A DNA stretch of 57,487 nucleotides from assembly GCA_019155205.2 (NCBI GenBank), contig JAHNZQ020003150.1, forward strand, positions 2,081,283-2,138,769. The letters run 5' to 3'. A model generated the notes under the pieces. It made no database searches, was not told where the DNA came from, and saw nothing but the letters and a program-made list of their open reading frames with translations. Numbering within the stretch: the stretch's first letter is position 1; every line of letters starts with the position of its first letter. This DNA comes from Gracilaria vermiculophylla (taxonomy: Eukaryota > Rhodophyta > Florideophyceae > Gracilariales > Gracilariaceae). Of this stretch, positions 9,525 to 19,749 are shown in pieces. The translations under genes were made by a program, and so were the position numbers.

Positions 9525-10503
9525 ATGTCTCCGAGCGACGCCTCTGAGGATCTTTCCCCACCGCCACCGGCACCACCTCCGCCGTCGCTAGGCTACGGCG
9601 AGCAACGCGGCACGCGCAAGCGCGCCCGCGCGCAGCAGACGCGAGCTCGCCATGCGGTCAACCGCGAGCTCGCCGCCGAGTTGTGCCGCCCGCCCGCGAC
9701 GCCGGCGCAAGCCGCGCAACGCTGGGACCTCTTCTATGCGACCAAGCCGACGCTGTTGAAGGACCGGCACGTGCTGCGCGCGGCCTCCCCGTAGCTGATG
9801 GCGGCGGGCGCGGCGGCCGACCCGGCGGCGCACGTACCGCCGCTGGCGCGCGCGCCGCCGCGACTAGCGGCCGGCTGCGCGCCCAGCGCCACCTGCGACC
9901 GCGTGCTTGTCGAGGCGGGCTGCGGCGCGGGCAACGCCGTCTTCCCGCTGCTGCGCGCCAACGGCCGCCTGTTCGCGCTGGAGTTCGACTTCAGCGCCGC
10001 CGTCGTGCGCCTGTTGCGCGCCAGAGCAGAGCACCGCGAGGTCAGGGTGCGCGCGTTTCAGACCGACGTGACGCTTCCCGACAGCTACGTGCCCGTCGTG
10101 CGCGCCGTGCGCCCGCACGGAGTGGACTTCATCACCACCATGTGGACGCTGTCCGCGCAGACGCCTGCACAGCACCGCGCAACCGCCCGCGCAGCACCGC
10201 GCAGCCGCGGGCGGGCTGGCCGCGCTGCTCGCCGGCGGCGGCCAGCTGTTCGTGCGAGACTACGCCGTGGGTGACATGAGGGAGAAGCGCTTCGCCCAGC
10301 GCGCGCAGCGAGCGCACGAGCTCCCCGAGCACCTGTACCTGCGCAGAGACGGAACGTACGCCTACTTTTTCCGCAAGGACGACTTGTGGCGTTTGTTAGA
10401 GGCGCACGGCCTCGTGTGCCTTTCATGCGAGTTGTAACACTGCGTGGTGCACAATCGCAAGACGCAGACAACCATGTGCAGGACGTGAGTGCAAGCAAAG
10501 TTT
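9525..10503 (+). pseudogene. METTL2/6/8-like tRNA (m3C) methyltransferase, inactivated
   Basis: In order: RWDLFYATKPTLLKDRHVL (family N-terminal motif), VLVEAGCGAGNAVFPLL (SAM-binding motif I, about residues 127-143), FALEFDFSAAVVRLL (motif II), DFITTMWTLSA, then GGGQLFVRDYAVGDMREKRF and DGTYAYFFRKDDL. This order is that of the METTL2/6/8 family, which methylates C32 of tRNA anticodon loops using SAM. It is broken by TAG at 9792-9794 (Glu expected in the FPEL-type motif), a frameshift at a 22-bp tandem duplication (10170-10213), TAA at 10435-10437 and TGA at 10486-10488 where a Trp codon is expected. A copia LTR begins at 10506, at its end. Confidence 0.85.
10170..10213. repeat. 22-bp imperfect tandem duplication within METTL-like gene
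   Basis: The units CAGCACCGCGCAACCGCCCG.. (10170-10191) and CAGCACCGCGCAGCCGCGGG.. (10192-10213) agree at about 19 of 22 positions. The downstream family motif (LFVRDY) lies in the frame reached only if one unit is skipped, so the duplication explains the frameshift. Confidence 0.8.
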
Positions 10504-10505
10504 AG

Positions 10506-11018
10506 TGTTGACGTAACCTGACTGAATCCCTATACGTGATATTGATGACAGTTTACATGCGTTCTAACCAGAATGAATTGTTCGTTACATAATAATATCT
10601 TTACTTACGTTAGGTAGGTTTACAGTTCTTTNNNNNNNNNNNNNNNNNNNNNNNNNNNNNNNNNNNNNNNNNNNNNNNNNNNNNNNNNNNNNNNNNNNNN
10701 NNNNNNNNNNNNNNNNNNNNNNNNNNNNNNNGCAAGAGCTTGGGACTGTCAATTGATTCTATGGCTTAGAACGAGAGGGTGTGTTGACGTAACCTGACTG
10801 AATCCCTATACGTGATATTGATGACAGTTTACATGCGTTCTAACCAGAATGAATTGTTCGTTACATAATAATATCTTTACTTACGTTAGGTAGGTTTACA
10901 GTTCTTTGAATTGTATATGTGCTTCAGGCGAAGAGTAAGATTCCAGACGTCTACTTAAGCCCCAAGTTGCGCTCAGGTTCTAGTAAAGGAGAGTTATCCA
11001 AGTTGTGATCAAGCTAGA
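10506..11018 (+). mobile_element. Copia-type LTR element collapsed around an assembly gap
   Basis: The sequence from TGTTGACGTAACCTGACTG to GGTTTACAGTTCTTT occurs at 10506-10631 and again at 10782-10907. Just before the second copy, 10739-10771 reads KSLGLSIDSMA then a stop, typical of the copia pol C terminus, followed by a purine run GAACGAGAGGGTG. This is the expected 3' LTR junction, so the N run hides the body. The right end is uncertain: TTTAG at 10501-10505 recurs at 11019-11023 and could be a target duplication, giving a 237-bp LTR without the usual CA end. Confidence 0.65.
10632..10731. other. Assembly gap (100 N)
   Basis: Exactly 100 Ns, the conventional filler for unknown length. 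It lies between two copies of one LTR, so the true missing piece is probably several kb of copia interior. Confidence 0.95.
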
Positions 11019-11148
11019 TTTAGAAAAGAATAATCACCAGTCGGTGGCGTGCCCAGTCAACGCCGCTCTCATCACACAGGACATGGCTTTTCGATGTAAC
11101 TATTATGTTACCGGTACATAAAACAACTGATACATATTGACGCTTACA

Positions 11149-11439
11149 ATGTCTCTGCCCGAACGAGTCAACATGTTGTTTTCAGCACAGTATGGGCCAG
11201 ATCTCTCAGACGCGGATCTCCCCGCTCGTGAGCGCCTCACAGTGCTGGTGCAAAAAAAGGCGCAACGTGCGCGAGATATTGGTCTTATCGATTTCTTTTT
11301 GGTATGTCACGGAAGCCCTACGCAGACAGCCTCGGCACACAATGGCCTGCTAAGTCAACATACCCTACAGGGTGAACAGGTCTCAGAAGTGACTGATGCG
11401 ATGTACAGGTCTCCGCCGTTGGTCGATTTCAATATGTAG
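11149..11439 (+). CDS. Hypothetical first exon or short ORF
   Basis: ATG at 11149 starts MSLPERVNMLFSAQYGPDLS, followed by a charged helical segment (ARERLTVLVQKKAQRARDIG) and a hydrophobic stretch IDFFL. Right after this is GTATGT at 11302-11307, a good 5' splice-site match, so the true exon may end there rather than at the TAG at 11437. No family recognised. It lies between two copia elements. Confidence 0.35.
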   Translation: MSLPERVNMLFSAQYGPDLSDADLPARERLTVLVQKKAQRARDIGLIDFFLVCHGSPTQTASAHNGLLSQHTLQGEQVSEVTDAMYRSPPLVDFNM

Positions 11440-11557
11440 CTCATTATGATTCCATTTCTTACATTGCGTGTCTAGCCCATGGCAATTGCGTGTCAACCTA
11501 CATGTACGCGTGCATTCAATGATATGAATTTCACACTCATAACCTTTTGAGATCTTA

Positions 11558-11983
11558 TTATCCTGTTGACTTTTCTGAGCAGCTGGAAAGCGCCTCACCA
11601 AAGCCCATGGAGACCATTCCTCCGTATAACATCAGTTCTAAGCTGGCCGACATGAATCTATCCGTCTTGGTCATTCGGTCTGCGTAGTTGATCTCGCCTG
11701 GAGTCCATTTCATCAGCTCAACGTTGTGCGTTTCGAACTCGTATGTAATGACTGAGACATCCCCGCGAAGAGACCGATCAGCAGCGAGTCTGCACGTTGA
11801 AAGTACACTGCATAGGTATTTAGAGTCCACCACGATCCACAAACGAACACCTACTCCAAGCAGGGTTGAAAATGCGTTTGCCAAAACCTTTCCTTCGTCA
11901 ATTGGTTCTACAGCAGCCAATGTTTCTGCAGCACCAATCAACTTCACAGGTCTGCGAGACTTGTGTGAGCTCCAAGCGATCAA
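11558..11983 (-). pseudogene. Copia element 1 RNase H domain
   Basis: Copia RNase H-like end of pol: WSSHKSRRPVKLIGAAETLA, then LWIVVDSKYL with the catalytic-type Asp, and KWTPGEINYADRMTKTDRF, the usual end of the domain. It degrades the RNA strand of RNA:DNA hybrids during reverse transcription. The matching domain of element 2 is at 41822-42112 plus 42680-42824. It ends SEKSTG-stop just before the 3' LTR remnant. Confidence 0.8.
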
Positions 11984-12446
11984 ACGTATGACAGAATCCT
12001 TTTGGTGTTTTTCAAAGAGCAGCCCTGCAACAAACCCTAGTTGTTCTTATTCTTCCTTTCTGCAAGCATCAGAGAAAAAGATGATCGTTGCTCGATAGTC
12101 TCCTTTAACAGTCGGTCTGATGAACTTAGGTTATGTTGCCATTTTCTTCAGGTTCTTAAGCATGTTCATCTGCGTAACCATGTCTTTCACTGTAGCGGTT
12201 GGACCTTTTTGTTGGAGATTGCTGGCTGCAAAAGAGGAAAACAGGGACGCTGCGATTCCCCACCATCCTTAAGCAGCTGTTAAGAGACCTGAACGACGCA
12301 AGCTCAATTCTGTTGAGAGGCGAGTCTTGTTACTTCCTCCGTGTACGTGTTAATGTAGGAGGCTGATATCGCTACATCTTTTCGTCTACGTGGATGGAGA
12401 CTGTCATGTTTTCGTTTTGTGTGACTATTAGTCCGTTGAAATGGAT

Positions 12447-12950
12447 TTATCCCGCCCTATACGCAATAGTCCCAAGCTTGTGAGCATGTTTTATCTTCTC
12501 CAGGACTGCCGTTAAAACCTCCCGTTTTCCACCAAACAGTATATCGTCTACGCCTCCCACTGCAGCCACTTTAAGTTTTCCTTCTGCCGTCTTGTAAAAC
12601 AGTTGCGGTACATACTCTAATTGTTGAAAGCCGAAACCGCAAAAAATATCGTCACTAAACTCCTGCCACTTTGTACCAGAATTAGCTAGTCCATATTCCA
12701 CTGACAAAGGAAACCAATAGTGCCGGCGTCTTGTCTTGCATTCACGCGGCGGAGCCAAATAAAAGTCTCGCTCGGCTTGAGTCTGCAGGAAGGCGGACTT
12801 TAAATCGATCTTGGCGAGTTTCCAACGATATACGGTTGCTGAAGAAAGCCTTATACGTATTCCGACGGGATTTACCGTAGCTGAGTCTGTCCTTAAAAGC
12901 TCCCTGTGTCTATCCTTGTTTCCGTGCACGGTTATTCGGGCTTTCAGCAT
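12447..12950 (-). pseudogene. Copia element 1 reverse transcriptase fragment
   Basis: RT motifs in order: ARITVHGNKDRHRELLRTDS, KIDLKSAFLQTQAERDFYL (the D-x-K-x-x-F-L motif), ECKTRRRHYWFPLSVEYGLA and GGVDDILFGG. The last is the catalytic (Y/F)xDD box, here GVDD with the aromatic residue missing, so the copy is likely inactive. The parallel domain in element 2 is 42876-43988. Confidence 0.85.
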
Positions 12951-13108
12951 ATGGGAGTTATCATCTCATGTTTTGACCTTGTACAACACGTGACTAGTGG
13001 GGATATTGGCATTCTTCGGTACGTCGGCTACGGCTACGTCCCCCACCGTCTTCTTGAACGATTTTTCTCCCCTTTGTACGCCTTCTGGGTGGCATACGGT
13101 GGCAAGCC

Positions 13109-13774
13109 TTATGTATGCTGCAACATGAACTCTTCATTCCCAAAAGCCTTGTAGTAAATATCGACGAGTTTCTTTTCTTCGCTCTGCAATTTTTGTCCGG
13201 GTGATAACTGCATTTCCCGTGCCACGAGATTTTTGTCGTTATTTGCGGTCGAGTCGGAGGTTGGTTGCTGGTCGTTGAAGTCTGTATACTTCACGTAGTT
13301 CCATACCTCTCCTTGCAGATCCACATTTTCATTTTCACCGTCTTCGTACAGAATTGAATACTTGCCTGAGCCTTCGTTATGGTTCTGGACTGATTCTTCG
13401 TAAAACTGTTTGTCAATTGGCCAATATACTTCGATCTTGTTTGCAATTCTTGGTACGTTGGGTCCGATGCTGTCCAGTTCAATTTCTCTGCTTACACGAT
13501 TCTGTGATTCAATGGTTTGCTCTACTTTCTGCAATATAGTGTCCTTGTCCAGACGGTCTACAGCCTCTTCTAGATGTCTATCCATCTCGTCTATAGCTTC
13601 TTGCAAAATGGCTGCTAGCTTTTCATCTCGTATGGCTGGCCTTACATCTTCAATGGCGGTGGATATAGTTCTTCCCCTGGACCCGGGAATTGTGAAGGTG
13701 CGGTTTTTGAAATCGTTAGCCAAAACCGTTCGGTTATCGGACCATTTTCCTCTCTTCTCATGGTCGCTTTTCAC
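13109..13774 (-). pseudogene. Copia element 1 linker with Tudor-like domain
   Basis: Between integrase and RT this frame contains KIEVYWPIDKQFYEESVQNH then GKYSILYEDGENENVDLQGE, with flanking acidic coiled regions. The pattern (VYWP-x-D-x-x-x-Y-x-x-x-V, GKY-x-x-x-Y-x-DGE) resembles a Tudor/Agenet-type chromatin-reader fold. The element 2 copy at 43995-44585 is better preserved. A role in targeting integration to chromatin is possible but inferred only. Confidence 0.65.
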
Positions 13775-13847
13775 AAAGAATTTTACGATGTCTCCTACCG
13801 CGATGGGTGCCTCTTAGATGGTCCTCAAACGTAGTATGAGCGTTAGT

Positions 13848-14913
13848 TTACGCTTGGCTAAAAGGGTTTGATAGGCGTCCACAAGGTCTTTTGGCAGTAC
13901 CTTCGGCATAGCTCCAGCTTCTACCAGTCTGGCATAACCTTTTGTTAATTCTTGAGCTAATAAAACTTCGTTTCCGTATAGATTGTTCGATATCCGTATA
14001 TCTTGCTGAACCAGTAGTGCATTTGTCTAACACTTTTCCTGGTCGCTTCTGGCTTCCCGAAGACGGTGGATTACATCACGTATTATTCTGTGTTTGGATT
14101 CCAAAACGTTCTTCTTATGTCTGCGAAGGGCAGCGGTCGGGTTTCTATGTCCTGCTTTGCAAGATACTTCAAGAATATGCTGTTCTTGAAGGCTTGGTCG
14201 TAGGTCACCGTCTTTAGGGCCTAGAACGGCGTGATCTAATGAGCATCGAATACTGGCATAGCGTTTTTCATCGCTGTGTTGTCGACTGTAGCACTCATTA
14301 AATAGCGAGAGGTGGCATCCATTACATGCAGTACACAGTACTGGTTGAGGAACATGTGTTCATCGCATACCAAGTCGTTTAAACCTTATTTCATTGCGCT
14401 GAGGGACACTTTCCTAATGGTCTTGGGCTTCGCCTTTGTGCTGCGGGCTGTATACTTTTCCAGAGTCAAACATAGGTATCGGTCTCCTTGCGAGTTATAC
14501 AACGTGTTCTTTTGTAGCAAAATCTTGATGTCGAGATACGTTGAGTGTCCGCATACGTGCTCGTAGACCTTGTTGACTATTTTCCTGAGTTCAGATCACG
14601 GCTTCCTGCTTACATCCCCTTCATTTTGTGTGGAGGGGAAAAAATGAGTGATTTCATCATGCTCCGTACGTCTGCCTGCCTGAAAGGTAAACACCAAGTT
14701 CGGTTTGTACGTGTGAATGTCTCTGTCAACCAACGTGATAGTTCCTCTAGACGTACCGTTTCCATCGGGTAGAAAAATCAATTTGTTCTGGTTGGCATGC
14801 ATGATGTCGCATTTTCTCGTTGCATTGCGCCCCAAAACGCACTGAGAGGACCCTTCCATGACTAAATGCCGTATCTCCACGATCGATTCGTCGTCTGTTT
14901 TGGCCTTGAGCAT
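13848..14913 (-). pseudogene. Copia element 1 integrase region, fragmented
   Basis: 14596-14913 reads GRNATRKCDIMHANQNKLIF and matches the element 2 integrase start (45535-45635). 13848-14033 corresponds to the integrase C terminus. The stretch between is broken by stops and shifts: pieces matching the element 2 integrase can be seen but no long frame. The catalytic DDE residues cannot be followed as a set. Confidence 0.6.
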
Positions 14914-15018
14914 TACAGCTCCCAGTATTTTCTTGGCTACGCTACGGTGCTGCCCGCTTCCGTACTGCCAAAAGTGTTGGTCTGCAATAGAGTTCTGTAG
15001 GGGCTCCAGATGTTTGTT

Positions 15019-15867
15019 CTACTCGGAGTTGACTGAGCTTGAGACGAGCTTTAGTTCTGCCAAACATATTCCGCTGTACGGTGCTCCGTTGCCTAGGAAC
15101 GAACCGACGTTTCCCTGCATCGAAGCCACAGTTTTGTTGGGTGTGCTCAGCCTTGCCATGTTGAATCTGACTACGCTTCCGTCAGATCGGTCTGGGTATA
15201 CTGCCGTGTCCGTTGACTTCGCTCCGGGCTTCAGCGACCCGTCTACATTGTGATAGCCATTCAAGTGTCCAAACTTATGGCATTTGCGACATCTTGTTCT
15301 CGCCTTGAGATTTTCAATCTGCTTCGGTGTTCTTCGCGACTTTTCTCTGCCCTTGTGCCCATTCGACTTTTCTGCGGACGATCCTCGATGCGGGTCATAA
15401 TGTGCTGCGTTGCTCGACAAAAGCCTCGACGGATGGTCTGTATTTACTCCTTTCATTTTGTCACACTGACGAAGCACAGAGACGATAGCTTCGTACGACA
15501 CAGCCTTTAAATAATCCCTGGTTGAGGACGAAGGCGTCAAACTTGAGCTTCTCGGTGCACCGTTTGCCAGAACTGAGACCCTTTTGTTGTTTTCAACATC
15601 CGCATATGCCAGTAGAGCAAAGGCTACGAGTGAATCGGAAAGTTTGGCTTCGGATCCATGGGCATTCAATCTTGATACCTGTGCCTGAAATCTCGATTCA
15701 AATTTCTTGAAGCTTTCGTGATGGTTGCGTTTGGTGTTCATCAACGTCATGAAGTCGTGGAAAACATTTGACACCACAGCTAGTGCATCTCGCTTATAAA
15801 GAGCGTCTACGATTGCTTCTACTCCTTCCCCAAAACGTTTTACACTTTCGGGTATCGCCTTGCACAA
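15019..15867 (-). pseudogene. Copia element 1 gag and start of protease
   Basis: 282-residue frame. The N-terminal part is gag-like (FESRFQAQVSRLNAHGSEAK, similar to element 2 at 45943-46539). A zinc knuckle CRKCHKFGHLNGYH near residue 200 is of C-x2-C-x4-H-x4-H form rather than the usual CCHC. At the end, FLGNGAPYSGICLAEL corresponds to the protease active-site region but without the catalytic Asp. Gag packages the element RNA in particles. Confidence 0.8.
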
Positions 15868-16081
15868 ACCTCTTGCCCGTTCTTATAACTGCGACTGCAA
15901 CGTGATTCCACGTGCCTCCTTGGCAATATTGTTACTGTTAGAATCCGTAAGAGTGTCCTGAAACGCTTGCCAGCGTGAGACTGCTTCTGCATACTGCTCC
16001 TGATTTCCACGTCCATTGGTTTACGGTACTGTTCGAATGTCCCACGAGAAACGTGGCCTTGACGGTAGGCTTGAGCTTTCT

Positions 16082-16092
16082 CGGCCCATAAC
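16082..16092 (-). other. Primer-binding site of copia element 1
   Basis: CGGCCCATAAC on the plus strand directly abuts the LTR starting at 16093. It matches the initiator-tRNA-Met-type site of element 2 and of the miniature elements, with one change (CGG for GGG). Confidence 0.7.
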
Positions 16093-16466
16093 TATTAAAA
16101 CGCAGAGCGTATAACGACGGTAAAGCACAAGAGGGAAACCTGATTAGCTTTTACTGGTCTTCTTCTAATTTCATCTCCGTTGCCCAGACTCCCTGATAAA
16201 ATAGCAAAAAAACGCACTTAAGTACCCGTATCTGCTGATCTGCCTCCCCTGCCACGTAACCATCGACTCTCCATCTATGAGTCCGGAGAGGTACACGATT
16301 TGGTCATTATCACTCAAAAAAGGGTGCGCTAAAACACGGCGCTTTAACTGCATTACTTGTGTTGCGGCGACTGGATTCGATTTCTTACATTGCGTGTCTA
16401 GCCCCGTGGCAAATGCGTGTCAACCTACATGTACGCGTGCATTCAATGACATATAATTTAGACTCA
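16093..16466 (-). repeat. 5' LTR of copia element 1
   Basis: It runs from the base next to the primer site (TATTAAAACGCAG on plus) to the end of homology with the 3' LTR remnant. The shared segment TTACATTGCGTGTCTAGCCC is found at about 16384 and 11459. About 374 bp. Its edge TATTAAAAC resembles the miniature-element LTR edge TATTGAAAAAC. Confidence 0.6.
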
Positions 16467-17495
16467 TGGTAGGGAAACAACGGCTCGCTTCGGATGTACA
16501 GTTTTTGGGAGTACTGTTTGGAGGCTGGCATGAAGCGGCTGACTGAGTCAAGGACCTGCTCGTCAGTCAAGCCGGGGCGGCCCATCGCGCGACTGTCACG
16601 CTCTACCTGCAAGCGCCAGTCGTACACCCACTCCATTTTGCCTATCTCGATGATGAACATTCCGTGAAAGCGTTTGTACGTGGAGATGAATTGTTGAAGC
16701 GCTTCGTTGTGAAGAGCGAGGTCGGGGTCGAAAAGCTGGTCGGCGGGGACGGGCTCAAAGCCGAGGCACCAACCCTCTATCAATACAACGTCCGTGGAGT
16801 CCGAAATAAACTTCCACCTGTCCTTTGGGGCGCGGTCACCACGATCACTGAAGGCGGTTTTGTTGTAATTGGGAATGCTGACAGTCTGGCCGCGTCGAAG
16901 AGTGTCCAACATTTTGTAGAGCAGCTGGAGGTCATGGGTGCTCAGCGTACCGTGGTACTGCATGAGTTTGTTGTCGGGGTACGTGGCGGCAACCTGCCTC
17001 TGCTCGGCGTTGGTGAGATAAAAGTCGTCCACGATCGCAATCAGGACGCTACGGCCCACTTTGCGCAACAGCATTTCCATGAGAGTGGTCATGGTGGTTT
17101 TGCCGCCGCTCTGCGGGCACGAGAAGCCCAAGATGAAAGGGGTGCGGGCGGGCGCCCGACGCAGCGATCAAATCGTTGTGGCGGTCCAGCTGGCGCAGGA
17201 TCCAGAAGTAGACCGTTAGGTAGTACTAGTACACGCGCACGTTATTGCCCTGACGGCCGAGGACTATCTCCAGCACGGCGCCCGTGTGCAGCCAGTTGTA
17301 CAGACAGGTCTGGCGCGCATAGGTGGAATGGCCGTCCTCCACGGAGAGGTTGGAGATAGAGAGGGAGCCGGACTTGAAAACAGGGCCGGAGGTAATGAGG
17401 TCGGCCTGATGAGAGCGGTAGAGATCAGTGACGGAGTCTGGGAAGCGCCCCTGCAATTTGTCCAGCACCATTGTCGGCCCGCGGTGTGGTGGCAC
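16467..17495 (-). pseudogene. Glycerate kinase-type P-loop kinase (GLYK/TDA10-like) pseudogene
   Basis: The minus strand encodes YNWLHTGAVLEIVLGRQ, then YYLTVYFWILRQLDRHNDL, a P-loop LGFSCPQSGGKTTM, LIAIVDDFYLT, VSIPNYNKTAFSDRGDRAP, DVVLIEGWCLGFEPV and WVYDWRLQVERDSRA. This is the order of D-glycerate 3-kinase (photorespiratory in plants) and its fungal relative TDA10. It is broken by an in-frame TAG in the Tyr run near 17226 and a 1-base frame change near 17150 in a G/C run. The first P-loop position is Cys instead of Gly/Ala. The C terminus runs into the copia element 1 LTR, which supplies the last codons. Confidence 0.8.
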
Positions 17496-17809
17496 ATGAT
17501 GCGACAGCGGAAGCGGACGGACACGGAGTGGGGCAACAAAGGAAGTGGGGCGCGTGGGTGAGGAGGTGCGGGGGGGGGGCGCGCACGCCGCTGTGCGCGG
17601 CGTGGGGCAGCGAGACGAAGGCTGTCATTATGGGAGCGGGCGTTGCGTACGACGAGGAAGGGGGGGATGCGGGTGCGGCAGTGGCACTCAGCGGCGAACA
17701 ATAGTGCAAGGAAGGCAGTGAAGACGAGGCGGTGGTGTTATGACGAGGCGCGGCGCAGGGGGCGCGGGCGTGGTATGTAAGGGCGGCCGGTATTGTGTAG
17801 ACCAGAGCT
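17496..17809. other. GC-rich upstream region of the glycerate-kinase-like pseudogene
   Basis: Frames on both strands are Ala/Gly- or Ser/Pro/Arg-rich. Part may have encoded an N-terminal targeting sequence of the kinase, since Ser/Arg-rich text precedes it, but I cannot fix a start codon. A G9 run lies at 17571-17579. Confidence 0.35.
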
Positions 17810-18058
17810 TAGGATAAAATTGAGTAAACGCACTGTTGTTTTATTTCAATGATTCGGCTTGACTTCTATCATTCATCAGACCTGGTCTGCAATTCTTTCT
17901 TATATAGTGTTTTCATAATGTTCTATAGTCTTCTAGAACTTCTAATAGTTTCCATCATAAAGCATAACATACCTCTACATAAGTTCTTCTATAGAATCTT
18001 TTAGAAGTCTCTAGATATTATCAGTTTCTAGTTGCAACCCAGAAGCTTCTAGATGCTT

Positions 18059-18421
18059 CTAAGACACCCGCTCTGAACTTGATAATTGCTTAAGACCCAA
18101 CATGTCCATAAAAAACCAATGCTTGTTCTTCTCTAGAGACTTTGTAAAAATATCAGCTGCCATATGTTCGTTAAGACAATATATAATTTTCACTTCTTCA
18201 TTTTCCAAGCAGTCCTGAATATAGAAATGACGTACAGCAATGTGTTTTGATTTTCCATTGCTTCCTTCCATTTTTGAAATTGCAATTGTACACTGGTTGT
18301 CAACAAAAATTTGAATAGCTTGTTCTTCACAAGTTTTAAGATCCTTCATGATTCTTGCCAACCATTTCACTTCTTTGAATGCCTCTGTAACTGCAATTAA
18401 TTCTGCCTTGGTGGATGACAA
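18059..18421 (-). pseudogene. Copia element 4 RNase H
   Basis: MSSTKAELIAVTEAFKEVKW is the classic copia RNase H motif (S-T-x-E-A-E). It continues with IFVDNQCTIAISK (catalytic Asp), SKHIAVRHFYIQD and LNEHMAADIFTKSL. The frame is intact to its stop next to the 3' LTR. The upstream part joining it to RT (18422-18673) is broken by stops. Confidence 0.85.
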
Positions 18422-18673
18422 TGCGATGCAATTTTGCTTTCTCCTGCTCCACGACAGTAAACAATTTCCATAAAATCCATAAAATGTACCATATCCAGAA
18501 ACAGATTTTCTGTTTTCCGTATTTCCTCCACTGGCATCACTGTAGACATAAAGTGAAGGTTTGGTAGATTTTTTGTAGACGAGATAAAAATCTTTTGTTT
18601 TCCGAAGATACCTAAGAACCCTTTTGCATGATTTCCAATGTTCTGTGCAATGCTCTTCAGAAAACGAACTTAA

Positions 18674-19653
18674 TTATGCAACTGCGTATGCTAGATCAGG
18701 ACGCGTCTCTAGCATAAGATACATAAGTGAACCAATTAATTCTCTGTAGGGAACGCCCGTAATTATTTCATTAGTTCCACATTTTTGTAAAGTACTGTTT
18801 GCATCTAAGGGTGTATTATTTTCTTTGCAGTTCTCCAAATTAAATCGTTTGCGCACAGTTCTTGCGTAGGCACTTTGATATAATTTTGCAATTCTTTTTT
18901 CTTGATTACAGTCGATTTCAATGCTTAGTACATGCGGGATTTCTCCAAGATCCTTCATTTGGAATTTAGACCTTAGTTCTTGCTTCACAAAATTTAACAC
19001 TTTTGGACTTTCACTTACTAGTACTATGTCATCGACCCATAGTTAAGTAAATACTTCATGGTCATCAATATTGTTGCGACAAATATTCCACTTTCCCCAT
19101 GTGCTTTCGAAAATTTCATGTTGCTCAAAACCGAGCTAATCATTTTGTACCCCGGTCTTGGCGCCTATTTTAGTCCATACATTGCCTTCGTTAGCTTTCA
19201 GACGTAAATAGGATGTTTTGAGTCAATAAAACCCTCAGGCTGTTCCATAATAACTTCTTCCTCCAACACTTTATTTAAGAACGCTGTTTTAACATACATC
19301 TGGGTGACAAACATTTTTTGTTGGAGTGACACAGCCAGCATAGTCCGTGAAGAAGCCATGCGTACAATTGGAGCGTACGTGTCAAAATAATCAATGCCAT
19401 ATTTTTGCTGATACCCTTTGCACACCAGTCTTGCCTTGAATATTTTCTCTTGATTCTTGGTTTCGGGTTTTATCTTGAAAACCCATTTTGGTTGTAAAAT
19501 ATGCTTGTCTGATTTTCGAGGGACCAGTTTCCAAGTATTATTCTCGTATAAATAATTAATTTCTCTTTCCATTGCAGATGTCCAATAATTTTTCTGAACC
19601 CCTGACATGGCCTCCTGTACATTATTTGGTTCTGTTTTGTCTGTGAGCATCAT
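18674..19653 (-). pseudogene. Copia element 4 reverse transcriptase, frame broken at the catalytic box
   Basis: The N-terminal half (19198-19653) has NNTWKLVPRKSDKHILQPKW, KARLVCKGYQQKYGIDYFDT and VKTAFLNKVLEEEV. The C-terminal half (18674-19000) has KDLGEIPHVLSIEID and GSLMYLMLETRPDLAYAVA. Between them, near 19030-19045, the YVDD codons are disrupted by one extra G (TATGGGTCGATGAC on minus), so the frame is lost exactly at the active site. Confidence 0.85.
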
Positions 19654-19749
19654 TACTGCACCGGCAGCAGTATCCTCATTTTCATCAGCATGCTCATATG
19701 TGAGTCATGTTGGCTGTCTTCTAGTTCTCTCACTTCTCCGTGGGATAAT

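Larger units (their letters stand above)
11449..16466 (-). mobile_element. Copia element 1 (minus), decayed, 3' LTR truncated
   Basis: A Ty1/copia-order element: gag (15019-15867), protease/integrase start (14596-14913), integrase end (13848-14033), Tudor-like linker (13109-13774), RT (12447-12950) and RNase H (11558-11983), all minus. The 5' LTR is 16093-16466, next to a primer site at 16082-16092. Only the first 95 bp or so of the 3' LTR remain (about 11449-11543), shown by a match to 16374-16466. It is the same family as element 2 (41390-47305). The insertion lies at the 3' end of the glycerate-kinase-like pseudogene. Confidence 0.85.

Noticed and set aside
11149..11439. The 11149 frame as the first exon of the glycerate-kinase gene
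   Set aside because: It is on the opposite strand and its sequence does not match the N-terminal region of that family.
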